64,000 bases of DNA from DATARH01 sp036268075 (lineage in GTDB: Bacteria > Pseudomonadota > Alphaproteobacteria > ATCC43930 > CGMCC-115725): positions 68,879-132,878 of the forward strand of contig DATAUV010000133.1 of the NCBI GenBank assembly GCA_036268075.1, in the 5' to 3' direction. Made by a program: the position numbers and the translations under genes. The notes under the pieces were generated by a model. That model ran no database searches, was not told the origin of the DNA, and saw only the letters and a list, made by a program, of their open reading frames with translations. Positions 25,345 through 32,280 of the stretch are shown here, piece after piece. Numbering within the stretch: the first letter of the stretch is position 1; every line of letters starts with the position of its first letter.

Positions 25345-25660
25345 TTAGGGTTTGAGGTGTCAGCACTGCGCTGCACCTCTGCCCGTTGGCGAAACCGGGG
25401 GGTGCAAGCGGCAAGGAGAATCGATGCAGTCTGGGTGCGGGCGCAGGGAGCAGAGCGACTGAGCCACGGCTGCGTCTATTCTGCTAGACGCGCGCCGGGG
25501 GGGCAGAGCCCCCAAGGATTGTGCAAACAGGCCGGCCGCATCAGCGGCCGCAAGAGACCCTTTGCCCGAAGGATCGTAACCGGATGGCCGAGACGCCTCC
25601 GGTGGCTCGGGGCGAAGCCTTAAGAGCCTGGTCCCGCTGTAGGCGGGACGGGCCACCCAA
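25345..25660 (-). repeat. Leader repeat copy upstream of parB
   Basis: Second copy of the ~300-base unit described at 21070-21400, again ending right at the ribosome site (AAAGGAG) of the downstream minus-strand gene. Between copies the sequence GCGCTGCACCTCTGCCCG plus the next ~20 bases is identical. Hairpin stems around 25500, 25550 and 25630 (GGCCGC/GCGGCC, CCCGCT/AGGCGGG) differ in sequence from the other copy but keep pairing. It ends just before the brnT promoter. Confidence 0.8.
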
Positions 25661-25665
25661 ATGTA

Positions 25666-25694
25666 TTGACAAACGGATGTACAAATTATACAAT
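25666..25694 (+). promoter_or_regulatory. Strong sigma-70-type promoter of brnTA
   Basis: A -35 hexamer TTGACA (25666-25671), a 17-base spacer and a -10 hexamer TACAAT (25689-25694). Transcription would begin about 7 bases later, at or next to 25701, which is the A of the likely brnT ATG. An upstream in-frame ATG (25677) lies inside the promoter and so cannot be the start if this promoter is used. Confidence 0.7.
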
Positions 25695-25700
25695 AAAAGA

Positions 25701-26024
25701 ATGGGATTAGACGTTGCCGGATTCGACTGGGACAGGGGCAATCGGGAGAAATGCCAGAAACACGGCGTCCCGCTTGCCGATATCGAGAGCCTGTTCAGCG
25801 GGCCGCTGACGGTGTTCCCCGATTCCGCCCACTCGGGGGTCGAGGAACGGCATAAGGCAATTGGACGGACGAACGACGGGCGCGCGGTGCTGATTGTCTT
25901 CACCCTGCGCAAGAAGGGCGGGAGCACATTCATCCGCCCCTTGAGCGCCCGTTACATGCACCGGAAGGAGGTAGAGCACTATGAGAAAGAAACTGAAAAA
26001 GCTGCCGACGCTGAAAAGCGATAA
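25701..26024 (+). CDS. brnT: BrnT family toxin
   Basis: 107 residues from the ATG at 25701 (MGLDVAGFDWDRGN). BrnT is a RelE-fold ribonuclease toxin. The family pattern is present: FDWDRGNREKCQKHGVPLAD, IESLFSGPLTVFPD, then EERHKAIGRTNDGRAVLIVF and a final basic segment with RPLSARYMHRKE (catalytic Arg/His region). It is followed by brnA, overlapping by 44 bases. The mapped promoter suggests a leaderless or nearly leaderless mRNA. Confidence 0.92.
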   Translation: MGLDVAGFDWDRGNREKCQKHGVPLADIESLFSGPLTVFPDSAHSGVEERHKAIGRTNDGRAVLIVFTLRKKGGSTFIRPLSARYMHRKEVEHYEKETEKAADAEKR

Positions 26025-26250
26025 GGAAGCCGAGGACTTCGTGGCGAACGCCGACCTGACGGAATACGACCTGTCAGGCGGGGAAACGATGCGCTTCGAG
26101 ATCCAGCCGAAAAGCGAACGGGTGAACATGCGCCTCCCCCGCCCACTGCTGGACGCGGTGAAAGCCATGGCGGCCAAGGCCGGCGTTCCCTATCAGCGTT
26201 TCATCCGGCAGGCACTAGAAACTGCCGTGCACCCCCGGAAGGGGCCGTAA
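25981..26250 (+). CDS. brnA: BrnA family antitoxin
   Basis: 89 residues. The start (MRKKLKKLPTLKSDKEAEDF) is the part that wraps around BrnT. The C-terminal half (ERVNMRLPRPLLDAVKAMAA, GVPYQRFIRQALE) is a ribbon-helix-helix DNA-binding domain, as expected for an antitoxin that represses its own operon. It overlaps brnT by 44 bases, with a ribosome site (GGAGG) inside the toxin gene. Confidence 0.92.
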   Translation: MRKKLKKLPTLKSDKEAEDFVANADLTEYDLSGGETMRFEIQPKSERVNMRLPRPLLDAVKAMAAKAGVPYQRFIRQALETAVHPRKGP

Positions 26251-26345
26251 CGGCTTCAGTAGGTGAGTGGCAGAGCTAAGAGTCGTGGCCAAGTTGAAGA
26301 AAAGGGTGCTTCGCGGAGCGAAGCACCCAAATCGGCAGTGACTGG

Positions 26346-26690
26346 CTAGGCTACAATGATGCCAGCGCGTCGAGCTTCCGCCGCGTATTTGCTGAGGGGC
26401 TTGTCGCCGCGAAAATGAATGTCGCGCTCCACCGGCAGTCCGAGCTTGCCGCGGGCGCGGATAAGCTCCGACAGGGATACATTGCCCAGCTCCGGAGAGC
26501 CGAGCCCAAGATCGCATAGCCCGAATGCGATATCGTCGTTAGCCGGGTCAAGCTCTGTCAGTAGCCAGGTTGCGCCCGCATCAGGAGTGAAGAGCTTTAC
26601 GACGGGGACCGGATCATGGTCGCCGCGGTCAGCCCTGGCTGCACCGTTTGCGAGCAATTGAGCGCGCTGATTTGGGGTAAGTAATTCCAT
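26346..26690 (-). CDS. DUF2958 protein (copy 2)
   Basis: 114 residues. Of two adjacent ATGs the one at 26690 is better spaced from GGAGG. The sequence MELLTPNQRAQLLANG, VVKLFTPDAGATWLLTELDP, DIAFGLCDLGLGSPELGNVS follows the DUF2958 family and the copy at 22735-23121. Keeping two diverged copies on one element suggests either distinct roles or two merged elements. Confidence 0.85.
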   Translation of the reverse strand: MELLTPNQRAQLLANGAARADRGDHDPVPVVKLFTPDAGATWLLTELDPANDDIAFGLCDLGLGSPELGNVSLSELIRARGKLGLPVERDIHFRGDKPLSKYAAEARRAGIIVA

Positions 26691-26699
26691 CATATCCTC

Positions 26700-26845
26700 C
26701 TCGTCTTGGGCCCCGACCGATCGGGGTGAGGAGGCATGGGCAGGCGCGACTGAGCGGCGGGGTCAAACCACTACACGGTCTCTGGTGCGGGCCGGGTTTG
26801 ACCCCGCTGCGGCGCCTGACAGACCCGAAGACCCCGATGGGGCAC
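26700..26845 (-). promoter_or_regulatory. Leader with a long inverted repeat, upstream of DUF2958 copy 2
   Basis: The arms of a long interrupted inverted repeat are CAGGCGC (26741-26747) plus GCGGGGTCAAACC (26757-26769) and, on the other side, GGTTTGACCCCGC (26795-26807) plus GCGCCTG (26812-26818). Smaller hairpins flank it (GCCCCGA/TCGGGGT and CCCCGATGGGG). The structure would be very stable in RNA or single-stranded DNA. No coding sequence is seen from 26700 to 26960. Confidence 0.6.
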
Positions 26846-26967
26846 GAGGAGAGGAGGGCTTGAGGAACATCCCGAAGCGCGCGCCTAGTGGGTTCGTGCG
26901 CTGAAACCTGCGGTGTTCTGACTGATCTCCTGCTAGTTTAACGCGAGTTCAAGCGGGACAGCTTGGG

Positions 26968-28890
26968 GTGCCCGTGGGATTGCGCGAGATCGCATTCGCC
27001 GAAGAGTACCGATCCGGACAAGACGACGCGCTGTCGGCGTTCTTCTTGCCGGTGTTCGCCGTTGCGAGCCGGTACGATCGGGCAGTCGGCTATTTTTCCA
27101 GCTCGGCCCTCGAATGTTTCGCGGAGCCCTTTGGACGCTTCGTCCAATTTGGCGGGACAGTCCGGCTCGTGACGTCTGTCGAGCTGCGCGAAGCCGACCT
27201 TGAGGTCATTCGGGCTGGCGCCAGCCGCGAAATGTTGTGCGAGGAGCGCATCCTAGAGGTCATTGAACGAGAATTTGGCGACGGTGCCATCAGCACCGGG
27301 GTGCAGAAGCTAGGGGCTTTGCTCGAAGCCGGGCGGCTGGAGATCAAAATTGCGACGCCATCCGAGGGCCTGGGAATTTATCACGAAAAGGTCGGGATTT
27401 TTTTCGGCGAAGCCGACGATTATGTCGCCTTTTCCGGCTCGACGAATGAAAGCCGTGAAGCGCTCATTCACAATTACGAGTGCATCGACGTCTTCCCATC
27501 CTGGGAGGTTCCGACCCGGGCGCGCCGAAAGCGTGAGCATTTTGAAGCGCTTTGGAAAGGCGTCGCGCCAGGCGTAAAGACTTATACCTTTCCCGACGCC
27601 GCCAAACGCAAGCTGATCCGGGCGATCAAGGACGCCGTTTTGCGTCGGCGGGCACCCGAGGAAGAAGGCGAAGGACTGTGGCCGCACCAGGAAAAGGCGA
27701 TCGCGCGCTTTATGGAAGCCAAATGCGGCATCCTTGAGATGGCGACAGGTACGGGGAAAACACGGACAGCTCTTAGCATTCTCGGCCGCCTGATCCGCTC
27801 GGGAGCTGTGCGCACGGCGATTATTGCCTGCGACGGCAACGATCTGCTGGATCAATGGGCGGGCGAGCTAGCCGGCGTTCTGAGTACGACGCAGCCGCGC
27901 TATCGGCTGCTGCGCCATTACCGGAATTATCACCAGCGCGACGAGTATCTCGCCTCGCCTGATGCCAGCGTGCTGTTGTGTTCGCGCCCGGCGCTGCACG
28001 CGGTCTTGCAGCGGCTACCGGATCGGCGCAAAGCGCAAGCAATTCTGGTCCATGACGAGGTGCATCGGCTTGGCAGCGCCAGTCACGTCGCCAACCTTGA
28101 AGGAGCGGCCGCCGCTATCCCGTACCGGCTCGGTCTGAGCGCCACACCCGAGCGAGAATATGACGCCGGAGGGAACGCGTTCATCGAGCGTAACATCGGG
28201 AAAGTGATCTACTCCTTCCCGCTGGATAAGGCGATCGCTGCCGGGATTCTTTGCGAATTCGACTATTTGCCGCTGGCTTGGGAGGCGAGCGACGATGACC
28301 GCGCCCGCGTTCACCAGCTTCATAGGATGCGGGCACAGCGCGCCAAGGAAGGCGAGCCAATGGGCGACGATGAATTCCGCCAGCTGATCGCGCGCGTCTA
28401 CAAGATCTCGCCAGCCAAAGCGCCTATCTTTGCGGCGTTTGTCCGCGAGCATCCGGAGATCCTTGAGCGCTGCATCGTCTTTCTCGCTGAGAAAGAGTAC
28501 GGCGAACGGATTTTCGAAGAAATCCATGGGGTGACGCCGCTGTTCCACACCTACTTCGACTATGACAACTCGTCGGTTCTGAAGGAGTTCGCGGTAGGCG
28601 CTATTACCTGCCTGATCACCTGCCATCGGGTTTCCGAGGGCATCGATATTCGTAGCGTTAGATCCATCGTGCTGTTGTCGTGCGATCGGGCGCGCCTCGA
28701 GACCATTCAGCGCATAGGACGCTGTTTGCGGACGGACCCGCTCGATCCAGGCAAGCGGGCAATGGTCATCGATTTCGTTCGAACGCGGCCGGAGGGCGCA
28801 GATGATCCCACGGCGGATGAGGAACGGAGCGCATGGTTGACCGGGTTGGCGGCGATAAAGAGGCGGGAGGCGACACTTGGCGTTGAATAG
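26968..28890 (+). CDS. Phospholipase-D-like nuclease fused to a superfamily 2 helicase
   Basis: 640 residues from a GTG at 26968 (nearby GTG/TTG codons are alternatives). The N-terminal ~200 residues form a PLD-like domain: YHEKVGIFF near 137-145 (the H-x-K of the HKD motif), then AFSGSTNES. The helicase part has motif I MATGTGKT (~257-264), motif II DEVH (~363), motif III LSATPE (~389) and motif VI QRIGRCLR (~580). Such proteins cut and unwind DNA in restriction systems. It starts a four-gene operon next to dnd genes and replaces the usual DptFGH restriction set. From memory, the order resembles pbeABCD of archaeal dndCDEA islands. Confidence 0.85.
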   Translation: MPVGLREIAFAEEYRSGQDDALSAFFLPVFAVASRYDRAVGYFSSSALECFAEPFGRFVQFGGTVRLVTSVELREADLEVIRAGASREMLCEERILEVIEREFGDGAISTGVQKLGALLEAGRLEIKIATPSEGLGIYHEKVGIFFGEADDYVAFSGSTNESREALIHNYECIDVFPSWEVPTRARRKREHFEALWKGVAPGVKTYTFPDAAKRKLIRAIKDAVLRRRAPEEEGEGLWPHQEKAIARFMEAKCGILEMATGTGKTRTALSILGRLIRSGAVRTAIIACDGNDLLDQWAGELAGVLSTTQPRYRLLRHYRNYHQRDEYLASPDASVLLCSRPALHAVLQRLPDRRKAQAILVHDEVHRLGSASHVANLEGAAAAIPYRLGLSATPEREYDAGGNAFIERNIGKVIYSFPLDKAIAAGILCEFDYLPLAWEASDDDRARVHQLHRMRAQRAKEGEPMGDDEFRQLIARVYKISPAKAPIFAAFVREHPEILERCIVFLAEKEYGERIFEEIHGVTPLFHTYFDYDNSSVLKEFAVGAITCLITCHRVSEGIDIRSVRSIVLLSCDRARLETIQRIGRCLRTDPLDPGKRAMVIDFVRTRPEGADDPTADEERSAWLTGLAAIKRREATLGVE

Positions 28891-29110
28891 ACAAGTCGTG
28901 GCGGCGTTACGCGAGGCAACCACCTCGTTCGGCCAGTCTGAGGAAATGGCGAACCGACTTGTCAGTTGGCTCGATCAAGTGGCGGCGGGTGGTTCCACAC
29001 TCGACAATCTCGACGAGGTGAACCGCCGTATTCATGAGTTGCTTGAGGAGGTACGCCCGGAGGACGAACCTATCGAGAGCGTGCTGGGGATATTGGATAT
29101 AGAGCTATGA
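28877..29110 (+). CDS. Small helical protein between helicase and SMC ATPase
   Basis: 77 residues from a TTG at 28877, overlapping the helicase end by 14 bases; its TGA overlaps the ATG of the next gene (29107). It is acidic and helical (QSEEMANRLVSWLDQVAAGG, then RRIHELLEEVRPED). Genes of this size between a nuclease/helicase and an SMC-type ATPase resemble 'middle components' of three-part ATPase systems, but I cannot assign a family. The tight overlaps imply coupled translation and probably a complex. Confidence 0.7.
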   Translation: MALNRQVVAALREATTSFGQSEEMANRLVSWLDQVAAGGSTLDNLDEVNRRIHELLEEVRPEDEPIESVLGILDIEL

Positions 29111-31101
29111 CGACGATCAAGCTCTTGGGATGGTCTGCGCACGGTTTCCGGTGTCCGGATCATGAGGTGTCGCTTCTGCGCTCGGAGAAGACGCCCTACA
29201 CGGTGAGCCTCCTGCAAATGCCGAATGGCACGGGAAAAACGACTACCCTTGAGTTGTTGCGTGCGGCGCTGTCGGGTCGGACCAGCTGGCCCGGCGATGA
29301 TCTTGCGGAGCTGAAAGGACGGGATAACGCGACGGCGACCGGTCGGTTCGTCGTCCAGCTCCTTGTCGACGACCGACGCATGACAATCGCGCTCACGGCC
29401 AACTTTGCAGCGCAAACCGTGAGCTATCGAACCACCCTGGGTTCATCCGTGGATAACGGCTTCAGGCCGCCGATCGCCCTCAGGCGGATTTTCTCGGAGG
29501 AGTTCATCCCGTTTTTCGTGTTCGATGGCGAATTGGCTGCGCGTTTGCTGGACTCGAATCAAACGCGGGCTGAACAGGCACTGGACGCACAGTTTCAGCT
29601 CTCGCTCCTACAGAGCGTTGCCGTAAGGCTGGATCGCTACTGGGCCGATCAGACGAAAAACGTAACCGCAACCCAGACCAAAGGTCTGACGCAGCGGCGC
29701 AACCGGCTCGACCATCTCGAAGGAAGGGAGCGCGCGCTGAGGACCGAACATCGGAAACTCCTGGATGCATTGGGAAAGGCCACAACCGAGCGCGATCAGG
29801 CGTTACAGGCTTGGAACGAGGCGTTTAACCGCGACAAGGAGGCGCGGGAGCAACGGGACCAGCTAACGAGCGATTTGGAGCGAGCAGAAGCAAATCTCGG
29901 AGAAGCGGTTACGCGGAATCTGGCGATGGTGCGCGACCCGCACGCGCTCTCAACGTTGTTTGCAACGGGCTTACAGGCGCTGAAGGCAAATCTGGACAAG
30001 CTGAAGCTTCCCGAGAGCGCTGCGAAGGAATTTTTCGACGACCTCGCTGACGCGGAGCATTGCGTGTGCGGCGAGGAGATGACTCCGCCCCGGCGGGCGG
30101 CGATCTTGGAGCGCAAAGCGCTATACCTTGGACAGGACGATATTGGAGTTCTCAATACGATCAAGGGCGACATCAAGGATCTGGTCGGCGAAGACGCCGC
30201 CGGACACAGGGTGGCCTACGACGAACAGCTCATGGTGCTTGAGGCGGCTGTGCGGGAACGGGATGACCTCGCAACTGAGCTCACGGCCCTTGAAGCGAAG
30301 CGGCTGTCCGAAGGGGACGAGGAACTCGCAGCCAAGAAGCAACGTCTCGATGATGTGGAAGGCGAGATCGAGCGCATCCAGTCCCGGCTTGACGTGCTTG
30401 ATGCCGAGCCGGAAGGCGATGAGGACGACGAAACTGAGTGCCTCAAGGCCCTGCGGGCGTTGATCGCGAGGGCCGGCAAGCAGCTCGCTGAGGTTACCCG
30501 CACCGTTGAGATCAAGAGCAAGGTGGCGCTGCTGCAAAGGTTATTGGACAAGTCGGTGAAGGACGCGCGCCTGCGCATCTCTGGGGATCTTGTGCAGGCA
30601 ACGAACAGTCAACTCGCGAAAATTCTTCCCCGCTCGCCCATACGCGTGAGCGAAATCAAGCAATCGGTCGTGCTCGACGGCCAGAGCCGCGCGAGCGAGG
30701 GGCAGACGCTCGCGCTCGGATATGCGTTCCTGCTGGCGTTGTTCGACAGCGGCCAACTCAGTTTACCGTTCATCGTCGACAGCCCCACCGGAAAGCTCGA
30801 TCTTCGGGTGAGGAGAGAAGTCGCTGGCCTGCTGCCGAAGATATCGCCGCAGATGATCGCCTTCACGACCTCGTCGGAAACCGATCAGTTCGTGCCGGTG
30901 CTCCATCAGGCAGCCGACGGCGACGTGCAGTACCTGACGATGTTCCGGCTGAACGACGAAACCCGTCCACTCATCGACGCCATACCCGATCGCGCCGCCA
31001 AGACGGTCAGCGACAACGGCGTTTTGGTGTCATCGCGGCAGTTCTTCGAAAGCTTCGATACCGAGGCCTACGACGAGGTGGCCCAGGGAAAGGCGGCGTA
31101 G
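29107..31101 (+). CDS. DndD-like SMC/Rad50-type ATPase in the restriction operon
   Basis: 664 residues. Walker A MPNGTGKT is at 38-45. A long coiled coil (~195-480) is interrupted by a C319-V-C321 pair like the zinc hook of Rad50. The ABC signature (ASEGQTLALGYA, ~528-540) and Walker B (LPFIVDSPTGKLD, ~554-566) follow. It shares this layout with DndD (38116-40116) but is a different protein. SMC-type ATPases load on DNA and could sense missing modification. The start overlaps the previous stop by ATGA and the next gene begins directly after the stop. Confidence 0.85.
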   Translation: MTTIKLLGWSAHGFRCPDHEVSLLRSEKTPYTVSLLQMPNGTGKTTTLELLRAALSGRTSWPGDDLAELKGRDNATATGRFVVQLLVDDRRMTIALTANFAAQTVSYRTTLGSSVDNGFRPPIALRRIFSEEFIPFFVFDGELAARLLDSNQTRAEQALDAQFQLSLLQSVAVRLDRYWADQTKNVTATQTKGLTQRRNRLDHLEGRERALRTEHRKLLDALGKATTERDQALQAWNEAFNRDKEAREQRDQLTSDLERAEANLGEAVTRNLAMVRDPHALSTLFATGLQALKANLDKLKLPESAAKEFFDDLADAEHCVCGEEMTPPRRAAILERKALYLGQDDIGVLNTIKGDIKDLVGEDAAGHRVAYDEQLMVLEAAVRERDDLATELTALEAKRLSEGDEELAAKKQRLDDVEGEIERIQSRLDVLDAEPEGDEDDETECLKALRALIARAGKQLAEVTRTVEIKSKVALLQRLLDKSVKDARLRISGDLVQATNSQLAKILPRSPIRVSEIKQSVVLDGQSRASEGQTLALGYAFLLALFDSGQLSLPFIVDSPTGKLDLRVRREVAGLLPKISPQMIAFTTSSETDQFVPVLHQAADGDVQYLTMFRLNDETRPLIDAIPDRAAKTVSDNGVLVSSRQFFESFDTEAYDEVAQGKAA

Positions 31102-31605
31102 ATGTTCAGGCTGCGCGACGACGCCACCAAATGGTTCGCCGATCTGGCCTTCGGCGACAAGATCGGTCTCAAATTCGAGATATTCTACTTCACGATGATG
31201 GCCGGCTTTGCCGCGGTGCGATGGGTGCCATTCGAGGGTAGTGCGGCCACCGATCTCATCGCGTACTTTCCGGGCGACTATGTGCAGCGCCGACATTTGC
31301 TGGTCGCGGGGCTGATCAATGCCGAACTGGTGGCGCGGGGCATCCGCGTCGACGAGAAACCGGCTGTTCAGCGGGTCGTCTCCGAGGTGGTTACGCCTTT
31401 CTCTAATAACGGCGCCGGTCTCAGCGATTATGGCGTGAAACGGATGAACGAATACGCAAGCGGCGGGTTCGAGGTGTTGCGCGAGCGAATGGACAAGCCG
31501 CGGTCGGTTGAGACGTTTTTGCGGCTCTACCCGCGAACGATCGAGGAGATCGAAGCGGAGCGCAGCGATATAGACGCCCATCTCAGCGGCGCAGCGGTGA
31601 GGTGA
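31102..31605 (+). CDS. Unknown fourth protein of the helicase/SMC operon
   Basis: 167 residues, with the ATG immediately after the previous TAG. The sequence is mixed alpha/beta (DKIGLKFEIFYFTMMAGFAA, then AATDLIAYFPGDYVQRRHLL). I do not recognise a domain and see no obvious nuclease motif. Its place as the last gene of an otherwise tightly packed operon suggests it is a required part. A run of nine G (31626-31634) lies just after it, before the convergent gene. Confidence 0.75.
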   Translation: MFRLRDDATKWFADLAFGDKIGLKFEIFYFTMMAGFAAVRWVPFEGSAATDLIAYFPGDYVQRRHLLVAGLINAELVARGIRVDEKPAVQRVVSEVVTPFSNNGAGLSDYGVKRMNEYASGGFEVLRERMDKPRSVETFLRLYPRTIEEIEAERSDIDAHLSGAAVR

Positions 31606-31651
31606 GCGATCCGCCCGGACCACGCGGGGGGGGGACGGAAACGCGTGACGA

Positions 31652-32077
31652 CTAGGCGGCGAACTTAAACTTGGCGCGGAAAATCTGCGACTTGATGGTG
31701 CCGACCGGGCGCCCGTAGGCGTCGGCTAGCTCTTCGTAGCTGGCGCCATCGCCCTTTTGCAATATCAGACCGGCGGCGACGAGGCTGAGCGGGGCGAGGC
31801 GCCGGGTCAGCTCGATGCGGGCATCGACTTGGGGCCACGGATCGTACGTCCCCGCCGTGATGGCGGCGAACGTCGCGTCGAGGGAGCGGCGTCGACGTTC
31901 CTTGAGCCGCTGATTGTCGACGGCGGTTGCCTCGGTGCCGAGGTACGGCTTGCCGTTGGCGACGGCGGCAAGTTCGCCGTTCAATGCGCCTTCAAGGGCG
32001 GCAGCCAGGTCGGGGTCTCGACATACGTCGAGACGGGATTGCAGGCGCGCATAGCGCGCCCATAGGCTCGCGTTCAT
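31652..32077 (-). CDS. Sigma-70 region-4-like DNA-binding protein
   Basis: 141 residues; the ATG at 32077 follows GAGAGGTCAA. The C-terminus (DGASYEELADAYGRPVGTIK, then SQIFRAKFKF) is a typical sigma region-4 helix-turn-helix (S-Y-E-E-L-A....PVGTIKS). The N-terminal ~100 residues are helical but lack a clear region 2, so it is a sigma-like regulator rather than a full sigma factor. It lies between the restriction operon and the dndA/GHKL operon and may control one of them. Confidence 0.7.
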   Translation of the reverse strand: MNASLWARYARLQSRLDVCRDPDLAAALEGALNGELAAVANGKPYLGTEATAVDNQRLKERRRRSLDATFAAITAGTYDPWPQVDARIELTRRLAPLSLVAAGLILQKGDGASYEELADAYGRPVGTIKSQIFRAKFKFAA

Positions 32078-32242
32078 TTGACCTCTCATCGCTGTGTCTG
32101 ACGCGGTGTGCATCAGGTCGTGCGCGAGGGCTTGGCTCTCCCTGGCCCTCGCCGGCCCGGACGTTGTGCCGGGGGCGGCGAGTTGGATGGTCAGGGTTTA
32201 CCGGCCCTCAGTATAACAGGTGCGCGAAGCGGCTAAAAGGTT

Positions 32243-32275
32243 GCGGGGAGGCGGCGGCAAACGCCGCCTCCCCGC
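32243..32275 (-). terminator. Strong hairpin after the GHKL ATPase gene
   Basis: A perfect 14-bp GC-rich stem (GCGGGGAGGCGGCG with CGCCGCCTCCCCGC) around a 5-base loop starts 6 bases after the stop of the GHKL ATPase gene. On the minus strand it is followed by AACCTTTT, a modest T-run. It probably ends the dndA-GHKL transcript and separates it from the sigma-like gene. Confidence 0.7.
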
Positions 32276-32280
32276 GTCGA

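Noticed and set aside
31626..31634. Run of nine G as a phase-variation tract
   Set aside because: It lies between two convergent genes, not in a coding region or a promoter spacer that I can identify.
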